Source: Telluria beijingensis
GTDB taxonomy: Bacteria; Pseudomonadota; Gammaproteobacteria; Burkholderiales; Burkholderiaceae_D
Assembly: GCF_030770395.1 (NCBI RefSeq)
Contig: NZ_CP132480.1
Span: forward strand, 5,711,217-5,774,747
DNA length: 63,531 nucleotides
Direction: 5' to 3'
In this document: positions 46,231-55,240 of the stretch, in pieces
Numbering within the stretch: position 1 is the first letter of the stretch
How the letters are laid out: every line of letters begins with the position of its first letter
Program-made: the position numbers and the translations under genes
Notes under the pieces: model-generated
What the model was told of the DNA's origin: nothing
The model's input: the letters and a program-made list of their open reading frames with translations, nothing else
Databases searched by the model: none

Positions 46231-47538
46231 ATGCCATCACCGGAGACCAACTTGAAATTACTTCGTCGAGGCCGCCTGGCCATCGCCGTCCTGGCCGTCT
46301 GCGGCCTGGGCGCCTGCGCACTGCCGTCAACCAGTCCTGATCACGGTGCCCGCCATTGGGTGGCCAGCTGGGGCACGTCCCAGATGCCTTACGGCCAGGC
46401 CGAAGCCCTGCCGGCCGAGCTGTGGAAGGACGGCACCGTGCGCCAGGTCGTGCGCCTGTCGCTGGGCGGCAGCCAAGTCAGGGTCCGGATCAGCAATGCC
46501 TATGGCAGCGAGATGCTGGTCGTGAACGGGGCCAGCATCGCGCGCGCGGTGCGGCCGGGTTCTTCCGAGGTGGTGTCGGGAACGCTCCAGCCCCTGCGCT
46601 TCAATGGCAGCGCCACGGTGCGGATTCCGGCCGGCGCCGAATACGTCAGCGACCCGGTCGAACTGGTCGCGACCAGCGGGCTCGATGTCGCCGTGACCAT
46701 GCACCTGGCGAATGCGGCGGGCCAGCAGACCGGCCACGCCGGCGCGCGCACGACGACCTTCCTGGCGCGGGGCGGGCAGGTCATGGCCGCGAGCCTGGCC
46801 GATGCAAAGACCGTCACGCGCTGGCACCAGTTGGCCGACGTCGAAGTCAGCGCGGCGCCCGGCGCCCGCGCCGTGGTCGTGATCGGCGATTCGATCACCG
46901 ACGGCTACGGCGCGACGACGGACGCGAATAACCGCTGGACCGATCATCTGGTGCAGCGCATCGCCCAGGACGGCAAGCGCCAGCTGGCCGTGATCAATGC
47001 CGGCATCGGCGGCGGCCGCCTGCTGCGCGAAGGCCTGGGCCCGAGCCTCATCACCCGCTTCGAACGCGACGTGCTGGCGAGGAATGGCGTGAGCCATGCG
47101 ATCGTCTTCATCGGCGTCAACGATATCGGCGTGCTGCGCCGCTCGAAGGAGGACACGCCGCAGGCGATCGACACGATGCTGGCCGACTTCAAGCAGGCGC
47201 ATTTGCAGATGATCGCGCGCGCCCACGCCAGGGGGATTTGCGTGATCGGCGCGACCATCACGCCGTTCATGGGCAGCGGCTACTATGCGCCAGCCGCGCA
47301 CAACGAAGCCTTGCGCCAAGCGGTCAACGACTGGGTGAGAAACGAGAAAGCCTTCGACGGTGTGCTGGATTTCGACGTGGTGCTGCGCGATCCGGCGCGG
47401 CCATCCTACCTGGCCAAGGTGCATGACAGCGGCGACGGCCTGCATCCGTCGCACGCGGGATATGCCGCGCTGGCGGCGGCGGTGCCGATCGAGAAGCTGG
47501 AAAACTGCACCTATGACCGGATGCCCGGCCGACGTTGA
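46231..47538 (+). CDS. SGNH/GDSL hydrolase, lipoprotein, probable xylan-side-chain esterase
   Basis: 435 residues. A signal ending L-G-A-C suggests a lipoprotein (AIAVLAVCGLGAC). A beta-rich domain (~60-190) precedes the catalytic SGNH domain: S221 in VIGDSITDGYG, Gly in GIGGGRLLREG, Asn in FIGVNDIG, and the DxxH of GDGLHPSHAGY. In the locus it could remove acetyl or feruloyl groups from xylan; this is inferred from its operator and neighbours. A TTG at 46252 with ggag 8 bases before it would give a shorter, cleaner signal peptide. Confidence 0.82.
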   Translation: MPSPETNLKLLRRGRLAIAVLAVCGLGACALPSTSPDHGARHWVASWGTSQMPYGQAEALPAELWKDGTVRQVVRLSLGGSQVRVRISNAYGSEMLVVNGASIARAVRPGSSEVVSGTLQPLRFNGSATVRIPAGAEYVSDPVELVATSGLDVAVTMHLANAAGQQTGHAGARTTTFLARGGQVMAASLADAKTVTRWHQLADVEVSAAPGARAVVVIGDSITDGYGATTDANNRWTDHLVQRIAQDGKRQLAVINAGIGGGRLLREGLGPSLITRFERDVLARNGVSHAIVFIGVNDIGVLRRSKEDTPQAIDTMLADFKQAHLQMIARAHARGICVIGATITPFMGSGYYAPAAHNEALRQAVNDWVRNEKAFDGVLDFDVVLRDPARPSYLAKVHDSGDGLHPSHAGYAALAAAVPIEKLENCTYDRMPGRR

Positions 47539-47556
47539 TCGGATCGCCGGGGTCGC

Positions 47557-47673
47557 CTATCCAGCGGCCCCGACATAGTGAACGCGACTGCGATATCGCA
47601 GTCGCGATGCTAGACCGACCAGCAAGATCATTCCCTTCGTGCCGGGCTCCGGCACTTCATTGATAGAGATGTC
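47557..47673 (-). pseudogene. PEP-CTERM sorting-signal remnant
   Basis: A 38-codon frame reads NEVPEPGTKGMILLVGLA followed by SRLRYRSR, i.e. the VPEP motif, a hydrophobic stretch and a basic cluster in the right order for an exosortase sorting signal. It has no start codon, and an in-frame stop lies just upstream, so the body of the gene is lost or frameshifted. Confidence 0.5.
47583..47606. repeat. Perfect 24-bp palindrome
   Basis: cgcgactgcgat and its exact complement with no spacer, 45 bases after the esterase stop. It may end that transcript or mark the edge of an old element; it overlaps the PEP-CTERM remnant. Confidence 0.6.
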
Positions 47674-48203
47674 CTATATCCCCTAGCCGGTTGCGCTTGA
47701 GGACAGCATGCGAGAAATGTCGAACTGGCGTGCTGTCGGGTATGTACTCGCCTGAGGCTGCGACCCGCCAGGGAAGGGAGGTGACACCTCCAACTTTGGT
47801 TTACAGTTCGGCCGCGACACATGCTCATCTATACCGCTGCCGGAGCCCCGATGTCCGCAATGGGTCGAATCCCGCCGGTCACGACTGCTCGTGAATTCAA
47901 GGCTCTGTAGGTTGATACATTGGCCAAACGAACGAGTTCGGCCAGCAGCATACCTTGTTGTAGTCGTGCGTCGACAGCGAAATTGCTTTAACGACAGGTA
48001 GCAACCCTTCGTCTAATGTCACTTCAAAGTAGTGGTGGCGATCGATGCCTGCCTGAGGTTCTGGACCTCATGCCGGCACGGATTGCCTTCGATCCAAGTG
48101 ATGAATCGCCCCGGGCTTCGAAGGAGCTCCAATGGCTGAGCGCATGGAGCCATCAAGACGTCACCGAAGCATGTCGACGGCCCGCAGTCGTCGAGCGTCC
48201 AAC

Positions 48204-49847
48204 TTACGTCTCGAGCCAGGCGCGATCCTTGCAATACGGTCGCTCGCGGTACTCGAAGTAATCGAAGTCGGCATGCAGCGCGGTGCCGGCCATGTCCTGG
48301 CAGGCCATGCCGACGAAGGCGCCCGTGAAGTTCGGCTGGCCGGGCGCGCTGGCCTCGTCCGACAGGATGCTGGCGTCGAACTGCTGCCCGATCCACTCCC
48401 ACGGGCCGTCGCCAAGGCGGTAGCCGAACAGCAGTCGTTCCTCGTCCACCTCCACCCGCAACTGCACCGGCACACCTGCCGGGATGGCGATCGGCGCGGT
48501 GAAGGAGTCCGCCTGCATGTGATTCGGCAGGCTGCTCATCACGCGCAGGTGCTTGCCCACCTCGTCGTCGTGGGTGATGTACAGGTAGTGGAACTTGGCC
48601 GCGCCGTAGTAGCAGACCAGGCCCGCCTGTTGCTGGAAGTGTTCCGGTTCGAACTCGACCACGGTCGCCGCGCTGAAACAGTGGGCCTGCTGGCGCCGCG
48701 CCACCAGCGCCTGGCGGAAAGTGCTGCCCAGGGTTTCGCGGCCGAACAGGCGCAGGTGGCCGGGCCGCGTGTCCAGGCTGAAGAGCTCCTCGGGATAGGG
48801 CGTACGCAGCCACTGGAAGTCGAGCGGCAAGTCAGGCGCGTCGAATTCGGCCCGTTCCGGCGCCGGGTCGAATCGGTGTTCGGGCAAGCCCGGCGCCGGC
48901 ACGTCGAGCTGCGGCATGCCGTCGCCATCCAGCGTGCGCAGCCAGCCATCGTCGCCCCACACGACTTGCTGGATCGCGGTCTCGCGCCCCAGCGTGCAGG
49001 TGCCGCGGTTGCGCAGCGGCCGGCCGCACAGGTAGACCATATACGTGCGGCCATCCGGCAGGTCGACCAGGTCGGCGTGGCCGGCGCGCTGCAGCGCGGC
49101 GTCGGGCCGCGCGCGCGTCGTGAGGACGTCCGCGTCCGGATGCAGCTCATACGGCCCGAGAAGGTCGCGCGAGCGCGCCATCGTCACCCCATGGTTCCAT
49201 CCGGTGCCGCCTTCGGCCGTGAGCAGGTAGTAGTAGCCGTTGCGCCGGTACAGGTGCGGCGCTTCGGTCAGGCCATGTTCGGTGCCGGCGAAGATATTGG
49301 TGCGCGGGCCGACCAGGCGGCGCGCCTCGACCGAATATTCCTGCAGCACGATGCCGGCGAAGCGCTTGCCGCCCGGGCGATGGTCCCACAACTGGTTCAG
49401 GAAGTATTTGCGGCCGTCGTCGTCATGGAACAGCGATGGATCGAAGCCGCTGCTGTTCATGTGGACCGGATCGGACCACGGCCCGTCGATGCTCGGGCTG
49501 GTGACCAGGTAGTTATGAAAATCGCGCAGCGAGGCGCTGCCGCCGGCGGCGCCGGTCGAGGTGCGGCCGTAGCGCTTGACGTCGGTGTAGATCAGCCAGA
49601 ACAGGCCGTCCGCGTAGGTCAGGCAGGGCGCCCACACGCCGCAGGAATCGGGCGCGCCGCGCATGTCGAGCTGGCTGGCGCGCGTGAGCGGCCGGCCGGC
49701 CAGGCGCCAGTTGACCAGGTCGCGCGAATGGTGGATCTGCACCCCGGGAAACCATTCGAAGGTCGAGGTGGCGATGTAGTAGTCGTCGCCGACCCGCACG
49801 ATGGACGGGTCGGGATTGAATCCGCGCAGGATCGGGTTGTGGATCAT
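48204..49847 (-). CDS. GH43 beta-xylosidase with C-terminal beta-sandwich domain
   Basis: 547 residues, no signal peptide. Catalytic propeller: D13 in FNPDPSIVRVG, a central Asp in SGFDPSLFHDDDG and Glu in LTEAPHLYRR. The C-terminal third (LGSTFRQALVARRQ, VCYYGAAKFHYLYITHD, DFDYFEYRE) matches the GH43_C2 beta-sandwich that closes the active site of XynB-type beta-xylosidases. It removes xylose from the non-reducing end of xylo-oligosaccharides. Its ATG overlaps the TGA of the upstream transporter; last gene of the reverse GH67 operon. Confidence 0.9.
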   Translation of the reverse strand: MIHNPILRGFNPDPSIVRVGDDYYIATSTFEWFPGVQIHHSRDLVNWRLAGRPLTRASQLDMRGAPDSCGVWAPCLTYADGLFWLIYTDVKRYGRTSTGAAGGSASLRDFHNYLVTSPSIDGPWSDPVHMNSSGFDPSLFHDDDGRKYFLNQLWDHRPGGKRFAGIVLQEYSVEARRLVGPRTNIFAGTEHGLTEAPHLYRRNGYYYLLTAEGGTGWNHGVTMARSRDLLGPYELHPDADVLTTRARPDAALQRAGHADLVDLPDGRTYMVYLCGRPLRNRGTCTLGRETAIQQVVWGDDGWLRTLDGDGMPQLDVPAPGLPEHRFDPAPERAEFDAPDLPLDFQWLRTPYPEELFSLDTRPGHLRLFGRETLGSTFRQALVARRQQAHCFSAATVVEFEPEHFQQQAGLVCYYGAAKFHYLYITHDDEVGKHLRVMSSLPNHMQADSFTAPIAIPAGVPVQLRVEVDEERLLFGYRLGDGPWEWIGQQFDASILSDEASAPGQPNFTGAFVGMACQDMAGTALHADFDYFEYRERPYCKDRAWLET

Positions 49848-51133
49848 GTCTTTTCGTAGAGGGGTTGTGGCTCGCGCACCAGGGTCCACAGCAGCACGGC
49901 CGCGATCAGGTCCAGCACCGCGAGGCTGACGAAGAAGGGCGTGTAGCCGACGCTGGCCAGCAGGGTGCCGATGAGCAGCGAGAAGATGAGCAGGCCCAGG
50001 TTGCCGAAAGTGCCGCACATGCCGGCGACTGTCGCGACCTCATTGCGCCGGAACAGGTCGGACGACATCGTGATGACGGTGACCGACAGGGTCTGGTGCG
50101 CGAAGCCGGCCAGGCTGAGGAGGGCGATTGCGGCGTAGGCATTGTCGACATAGCCGACGAAGGCCACGCCCATCATCATGATGGCGCCGAGCGTGAACGC
50201 GCCGCGCCGGGCATTGATCAGGCGCACGCCGCGCTTTTGTAGGGCCAGCACCACCACCGGTCCGAACATGCAGCCCAGGTCGGCCGCCAGGAAGGGCAGC
50301 CAGGCGAACATGGCGATGTCCTTCAGCTCGAAGCCGCGCACCGTGGTCAGATACAGCGGCACCCAGAACGCCAGCGTGCCCCAGGCCGGATCGGCCAGGA
50401 AGCGCGGCAGGGCGATGCCCCAGAAATTGCGTTTCTTGAGGATGCTGAGCACGGACGGCTTGCTGCCGTCGCTGGCCAGGTGGTCTTCCTGGCCGGCGGC
50501 GATGTGCGCTGCCTCCTCTTTCGAGAGGCGGCGGTGGCGCTTCGGCGCGTCGTACAGCAGCAGCCAGGCGCACACCCACACCAGCCCGAGGGCGCCGGTG
50601 ATGACGAAGGCCGATTGCCAGTTGTAGTGCAGGATGGCCCACACCACCAGCGGCGGCGCTAGCATCGAGCCGAACGAGGCCCCGATATTGAAGACGCCGC
50701 CGGCCAGGCCGCGCTCCTTGGCCGGGAACCATTCGGACACCGCCTTCATGCCGGCCGGGTTGGCCGAGCCTTCGGCGAAGCCGAGCAGGCCGCGCAGGAT
50801 AGCCAGGGTCTGCCAGTTGGTGGCCATGCCATGCGCCATGCAGATCAGCGACCAGGCGGTGGCGAAGATCGCGAAGCCGTATTTAAGGCCGATCACGTCG
50901 AGCACATAGCCGCACAGCGGCTGCAGCATGATCGCCCCCTGGAAGGCGGCCGTGATGTACGAATACTCCTTGGCCGTGATGTCCAGTTCCGCCAGCAGGG
51001 TGGGGGCGGCCACCGCCAGCGAGCTGCGGGTCAGGTAGTTGACCACCGCGCCCAGCATGATCAGGCTGATCATCCACCAGCGCAGGCCGCGGATGGTGCC
51101 GCCGCGGGTCCGGCCAAGGATTGCCGCGATCAT
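49844..51133 (-). CDS. MFS transporter, anion:cation (hexuronate/ExuT-like) family
   Basis: 429 residues with twelve predicted spans. The opening [28 protein letters not shown] and the motif [29 protein letters not shown] belong to the ACS family of sugar-acid importers (ExuT, GudP, GarP). Between glucarate dehydratase and GH67 partners, glucuronate or glucarate is the probable substrate. ATGA overlaps at both ends show tight coupling. Confidence 0.88.
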   Translation of the reverse strand: MIAAILGRTRGGTIRGLRWWMISLIMLGAVVNYLTRSSLAVAAPTLLAELDITAKEYSYITAAFQGAIMLQPLCGYVLDVIGLKYGFAIFATAWSLICMAHGMATNWQTLAILRGLLGFAEGSANPAGMKAVSEWFPAKERGLAGGVFNIGASFGSMLAPPLVVWAILHYNWQSAFVITGALGLVWVCAWLLLYDAPKRHRRLSKEEAAHIAAGQEDHLASDGSKPSVLSILKKRNFWGIALPRFLADPAWGTLAFWVPLYLTTVRGFELKDIAMFAWLPFLAADLGCMFGPVVVLALQKRGVRLINARRGAFTLGAIMMMGVAFVGYVDNAYAAIALLSLAGFAHQTLSVTVITMSSDLFRRNEVATVAGMCGTFGNLGLLIFSLLIGTLLASVGYTPFFVSLAVLDLIAAVLLWTLVREPQPLYEKT

Positions 51134-52500
51134 GGATTGACCATGCTGGGGCGCTTCGGATCGTAGGTCCAGTCGGGCACCAGGTAGCGCATCGCCAGCG
51201 CATCGTCGCGCGCGCCGCCGGCCACCTTCTTGTACAGTTCATGGGCCGCGTTGATCTGGTCCATGTCGGGCTCGATGCCCAGGCCCGGACGGTCCGGCAC
51301 AGCCACCTGGCCGCCGACGATCTGCAAGGGTTCCGTCGTCAGGCGTTCGCGGCCTTCCTGCCAGATCCAGTGGGTGTCGATCGCCGTGATTGCGCCCGGC
51401 GCCGCCGCCGCGCAATGGGTGAACATCGCCAGCGAGACGTCGAAGTGGTTGTTCGAATGCGAGCCCCAGGTCAGGCCCCAGTCGTGGCACAACTGGGCCA
51501 GGCGCACCGAACCCTGCATGGTCCAGAAGTGTGGATCGGCCAGCGGGATGTCCACCGCGCCCAGCAGGTGCGAATGGGCCATCTGGCGCCAGTCGGTGGC
51601 GACCATATTGGTGGCAGTGCGAATGCCGGTGGCGCGCTTGAACTCGGCCATGATCTCGCGGCCCGAATAACCGCCCTCGGGGCCGCACGGATCTTCGGCA
51701 TAGGCCAGCAGGTGGCCCTGGCCACGGCAGGCGTCGATCGCCTCGCGCAGCGACCAGGCGCCGTTCGGATCGAGCGTCACGCCGGCATCGGGGAAGCGGC
51801 GCTTGATGGCGGCCACCGCCGCCATCTCGTCCTCGGCCCGCATCACGCCGCCCTTGAGCTTGAAGTCCTTGAAGCCATACTTGTCGACCGCCGCCGCGGC
51901 CATGTCGCCGATCGATTCGGCGCTGAGCGCTTCTTCGTTGCGAACCCGGTACCAGCCGTCGCGGCCCGCATCGTCGTCGTAGCCCAGGTCGGTGCGGCCG
52001 CGGTCGCCGATATAGAACAGGTAGGCCAGCATTGGCACGTGGCTGCGTTGCTGGCCGTCGCCCAGCAGCTCGCACAGCGGCAGGCCCAGGAACTGGCCGA
52101 ACAGGTCGAGCAGGGCCGCCTCGACCGCCGTCACCACGTTTTCCAGGCGCAGGTTGATTTCGTGCGGCTGCTTCATTACCGCCGCTTCGGCGCTGGACGT
52201 GACTTGGTGGCTCACGCCCGAAATGGCGGCGCGCAGCCGGTTCAGGGTGCGGCGGTGATGGGCGATCTGGCTGCCTTCCACCAGCGGCACCAGCTTTTGC
52301 AGGGCCAGCAGGATGCCGTTCGAGCCGGGCACCTCGCCCATGCCAGTGCGGCCGGCACTGTCGCGCAGCAGCACCAGGATGCGGGTGAAGTAGGGCGCAT
52401 GCGCGCCGCACAGGTTGAGCAGCATGCTGTCGCGGCCGGCGACCGGAATCACCTGCATTTCGACGATGGTCGGGGTGGCGGCGCTTTGAATCGGGTTCAT
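51130..52500 (-). CDS. gudD: Glucarate dehydratase
   Basis: Enolase-superfamily enzyme converting D-glucarate to 5-dehydro-4-deoxy-D-glucarate. The 456 residues carry the K-x-K base (FKDFKLKGG), metal ligands in [16 protein letters not shown] and TNMVATD, and the His-Asp dyad [13 protein letters not shown], all as in GudD; length also fits (E. coli ~446). In this operon it would handle glucuronate released by GH67/GH115 after oxidation to glucarate. No uronate dehydrogenase is visible in the window. Confidence 0.92.
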   Translation of the reverse strand: MNPIQSAATPTIVEMQVIPVAGRDSMLLNLCGAHAPYFTRILVLLRDSAGRTGMGEVPGSNGILLALQKLVPLVEGSQIAHHRRTLNRLRAAISGVSHQVTSSAEAAVMKQPHEINLRLENVVTAVEAALLDLFGQFLGLPLCELLGDGQQRSHVPMLAYLFYIGDRGRTDLGYDDDAGRDGWYRVRNEEALSAESIGDMAAAAVDKYGFKDFKLKGGVMRAEDEMAAVAAIKRRFPDAGVTLDPNGAWSLREAIDACRGQGHLLAYAEDPCGPEGGYSGREIMAEFKRATGIRTATNMVATDWRQMAHSHLLGAVDIPLADPHFWTMQGSVRLAQLCHDWGLTWGSHSNNHFDVSLAMFTHCAAAAPGAITAIDTHWIWQEGRERLTTEPLQIVGGQVAVPDRPGLGIEPDMDQINAAHELYKKVAGGARDDALAMRYLVPDWTYDPKRPSMVNP

Positions 52501-52543
52501 CTACACAATCTCCAGAATGAATCGGGCAAAGAGGGCGGTCCGG

Positions 52544-54721
52544 TCAGATGCCCGGGGCATACGGGAAGCGGATCGACTTGTAGTGCTCCAGCGAGTGCGC
52601 GGGCTTGCGCGCGCCGGCCGGCAGCGGCAGGCCGGAGACATCCTGGAAATAGGCCAGGCTGGCGTCGCGCCACCAGATCGCCTCGGCGTGCTGCTGGGCC
52701 AGGCGCTGCGCGGTGTCGGCAAAGCGTTGGGCGTCGACCAGCGGTTGCAGGCGCTGCCATTCGGCCTGCATCGCGGCGGCTTCGGCCACGCCGTGGTCGT
52801 AGCGCGCCACCAGTTCTTCCCACAGCGTGCGGCCGGACGCCATGCGGTAATCCCACGGCAGGCGGTGGAACCACAGCAGCAGTTGGGGCGGCGTCGTTTT
52901 CGGATCGGCGAAGCGGCGCGCCACCTCGGGCGCATACTGGGCCACGGCATTGCTGCCGCTGGCGGTGCGGTCGAAGCCGATGCCGTCGCGGGCGGCGCGG
53001 TGGTAGTAGATCGGATTCCAGTCGGCGCGTTCAAGGTTGTCGACCCAGGGCGCCGGACCATGGTGGTGGCTGCTGCCCATCACGTGGTTCAGGCCGAGCG
53101 GCGTCATGTAGTCGACCACGGCTTCGCGCGAACGCATCATGAGGTTGACGACCGGGTCCAGCAGGCGCGCGTCCGGGCTGAAGGTCTGGGCGGTCCACTC
53201 GCGCGCGATGGCGCGGCTGTCCAGGCCCTGGTCCCAGGCCATGCGGCCATACATATACCAGTTGGCCTGGTCGAAGATGGAACCGCTCCAGCTGCGGCTG
53301 CTGCCGATATTGGCCACGCCCGCGATGCCGCCCACGCGGCCCTGCTTGCCCTGGATGGTGTCGGCAACGGTCAGCTTGCGGTTGCCGATGCGGGTATCGA
53401 ACTCCAACGTCTCCTGGAACATCGGGCCCAGGTAGGCCAGGTGGGTGGCGAAGCCCAGGTACTCCTTGGTGATCTGGAATTCCATGATCAGCGGTGTCTT
53501 CGGCATGGCGCCGAACATCGGGTGGGCGGGTTCGCGCGGCTGGAAGTCGATCGCGCCGTTCTTCACCTGCACCAGCACGTTGTCGTCGAACTTGCCGTCC
53601 AGCGGGATGAACTGGTCATAGCCCTCGACCGCGCGGTCGTGCGCCTTGCCGGCCTTCGATTCCTCGGGCGAGGCGTAGACGAAGGCGCGCCACATCACGA
53701 TGCCCTTGTGCGGCGCCACCGCGCGCGCCAGCATATTGGCGCCGTCGGCGTGGTTGCGGCGATAGTCCTGCGGGCCGGGCTGGCCTTCCGAATTGGCTTT
53801 TACCAAAAAACCGCCGAAGTCGGGAATGGTGCGGTAGATCTCGTCGGCCTTGTTCTTCCACCAGGCGGCGACTTCGGGGTCGAGCGGATCGGCGGTCTTC
53901 GTCTGCTTCATCTCGAGCGGGGTCGACCAGCGCACCGACAGGTAGACGCGGATGCCGTAAGGGCGCAGCACGTCGGCGATGGCCGCAGCCTTGGCGATGA
54001 AGGGCGCGCCCAGCACCTCGGCCTTGGAGTTCACGTTATTGAGCACCGTCCCGTTGATCCCCAGCGATGCGTTCGCCCGGGCGTAGTCGGTATAGCGTGG
54101 ATCGATGATGTGCGGCAGTTCCCACCAGTTCCAGATCGACTCGCCGGCATAGCCGCGTTCCACGGTGCGATCGAGGTTGTCCCAGTGGTTCAGTACGCGC
54201 AGGGGCAGGGTCGGCTGCGAGGCGAGCGTGATCTTGTCGGCGCTAGTGCCCAGCTGCAGCTGGCGCAGCCAGGCGAAGCTGCCGTACAGCAGGCCGGCGT
54301 CGCCATTGGCCGCGACCAGGGTGACCGGCACGCCGTCCAGCGTCGCGCGCCGCACCAGATAGCCTTCGGCCCCCAGTTTCTTCAGCTGCGTGCGCACCGC
54401 CGCTGCGGCATCGAGGCCGGCCGGCAGGTCGGCGCCGCGCGCCAGCACCAGGGTATTGGCGCGCGCCCGCTCGACGATGGCCGGGGCCTTGCCCATCAGG
54501 CCCTGCAGGCCGCGCTGCAGTTCGGCGCGCGCGGCGTTTGTCGTGGGGGTGGCGGCGCCGAGGGTCAGGATGGCGTCGGCGACGCCTGCGCGCTGGGCGT
54601 CGGGAAGGGGTTGATAGCGCAACCACAGCTGGTAGCCATCTTCCGCGGCGGCATGGGTCGGCAAGCACAGCAGCATGCCGAGAAGAAACGCGGTCCAAAG
54701 CCGCCCGAAAAGTCGCTGCAT
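52544..54721 (-). CDS. aguA: Alpha-glucuronidase, GH67, exported
   Basis: Releases 4-O-methyl-glucuronate from the non-reducing end of short xylo-oligosaccharides. 725 residues with a signal peptide (TAFLLGMLLCLPTHAAA), an N-terminal domain, and the GH67 barrel containing GGFLVKANSEGQPGPQDY and GIVMWRAFVY with DRAVEGYDQF. ATG 54721 is chosen by ggagaca upstream and the signal start. First gene of the operon GH67-gudD-MFS-GH43, ordered for side-chain removal, uptake and xylose release. Confidence 0.93.
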   Translation of the reverse strand: MQRLFGRLWTAFLLGMLLCLPTHAAAEDGYQLWLRYQPLPDAQRAGVADAILTLGAATPTTNAARAELQRGLQGLMGKAPAIVERARANTLVLARGADLPAGLDAAAAVRTQLKKLGAEGYLVRRATLDGVPVTLVAANGDAGLLYGSFAWLRQLQLGTSADKITLASQPTLPLRVLNHWDNLDRTVERGYAGESIWNWWELPHIIDPRYTDYARANASLGINGTVLNNVNSKAEVLGAPFIAKAAAIADVLRPYGIRVYLSVRWSTPLEMKQTKTADPLDPEVAAWWKNKADEIYRTIPDFGGFLVKANSEGQPGPQDYRRNHADGANMLARAVAPHKGIVMWRAFVYASPEESKAGKAHDRAVEGYDQFIPLDGKFDDNVLVQVKNGAIDFQPREPAHPMFGAMPKTPLIMEFQITKEYLGFATHLAYLGPMFQETLEFDTRIGNRKLTVADTIQGKQGRVGGIAGVANIGSSRSWSGSIFDQANWYMYGRMAWDQGLDSRAIAREWTAQTFSPDARLLDPVVNLMMRSREAVVDYMTPLGLNHVMGSSHHHGPAPWVDNLERADWNPIYYHRAARDGIGFDRTASGSNAVAQYAPEVARRFADPKTTPPQLLLWFHRLPWDYRMASGRTLWEELVARYDHGVAEAAAMQAEWQRLQPLVDAQRFADTAQRLAQQHAEAIWWRDASLAYFQDVSGLPLPAGARKPAHSLEHYKSIRFPYAPGI

Positions 54722-54781
54722 AGATTGTCTCCGTTGTTTTTTGGTCTCGAATGTTTGTTTTGTATCATTCGAGTGCAAGAA

Positions 54782-54795
54782 TGTTAGCGCGAACC
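54782..54795 (-). promoter_or_regulatory. Xylan-regulon operator candidate 5 (GH67 operon)
   Basis: Minus strand GGTTCGCGCTAACA, 61 bases upstream of the GH67 start. Confidence 0.65.
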
Positions 54796-54926
54796 TTTTC
54801 GATTTGAAAGCGTTTTATTGGACTGCCCACTGTGGAAGTAGGGGCTGCGACAGGCCGTGCAGGGGCTGGAGGGGCGGAATTCAATAGCGCTACCATTCGC
54901 GCTTTACCAACGTTCGGAATATTTTG

Positions 54927-54956
54927 TTGACAATCATTATTTTTGACCAGTAGACT
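54927..54956 (+). promoter_or_regulatory. Sigma70 promoter of the TonB-dependent receptor gene
   Basis: TTGACA at 54927-54932 and TAGACT at 54951-54956, 18 bases apart. The operator follows 4 bases after, covering the start point, the same geometry as at GH115. The receptor mRNA would have a ~275-base leader. Confidence 0.7.
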
Positions 54957-54960
54957 GGGA

Positions 54961-54974
54961 TGGTTGCGATAACA
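54961..54974 (+). promoter_or_regulatory. Xylan-regulon operator candidate 6 (receptor)
   Basis: TGGTTGCGATAACA, one change at position 9 from the consensus, immediately behind the -10 box. Confidence 0.65.
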
Positions 54975-55036
54975 TTCGTGTTAGTAGAAATGTTCGCAAT
55001 CAGTGCTCGAAGTAAAAAAATAACGAGGAGATAAGC

Positions 55037-55171
55037 ATGCAACACACCGACGTCACCGCACGTCCGGCCCTGCCATGTGGCGGCCGCATCCCCCGAATAT
55101 CCGCTCCGGCCGTCAGGCCGGCGTCACCGACCCCGCGCCGAGCGCGTCCCACGGGGTCGGTCCAGGACTGA
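55037..55171 (+). CDS. Putative 44-residue leader ORF in the receptor mRNA leader
   Basis: ATG with a strong, well-spaced GAGGAG (55025-55030), then 44 codons rich in Arg and Pro, ending TGA. Its 3' end overlaps a hairpin with a perfect 10-bp stem (accgaccccg at 55126-55135 and its complement at 55152-55161). The true receptor start has its own AGGAG at 55229. No homology is recognised. It could be a regulatory leader or a chance ORF behind a stray ribosome binding site. Confidence 0.4.
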   Translation: MQHTDVTARPALPCGGRIPRISAPAVRPASPTPRRARPTGSVQD

Positions 55172-55240
55172 CCTGCCTACCCATCAGACAACCGTAGAAG
55201 GTTGCTTACCTAGAAATAGAAAACCATCAGGAGACATTGA

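Larger units (their letters stand above)
47539..48203. other. Gene-free stretch between the esterase and GH43, with degenerate remains
   Basis: 665 bases without a credible intact gene. It holds a PEP-CTERM-like fragment (47557-47673, minus strand), a perfect 24-bp palindrome (47583-47606), a 15-base inverted repeat ggaggtgacacctcc (47777-47791) and a 56-codon minus-strand frame (48067-47897; contains ISLSTHDYNKVCCWPNSF) with protein-like composition but no start. Confidence 0.5.

Noticed and set aside
47628..47828. A 66-codon minus-strand ORF in the gene-free stretch
   Set aside because: No ribosome binding site, no domain, and it overlaps the PEP-CTERM fragment in another frame that looks more protein-like.
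55126..55161. Intrinsic terminator or riboswitch in the receptor leader
   Set aside because: The stem is good but no T run follows and no known riboswitch motif was recognised; kept only as a possible leader structure.
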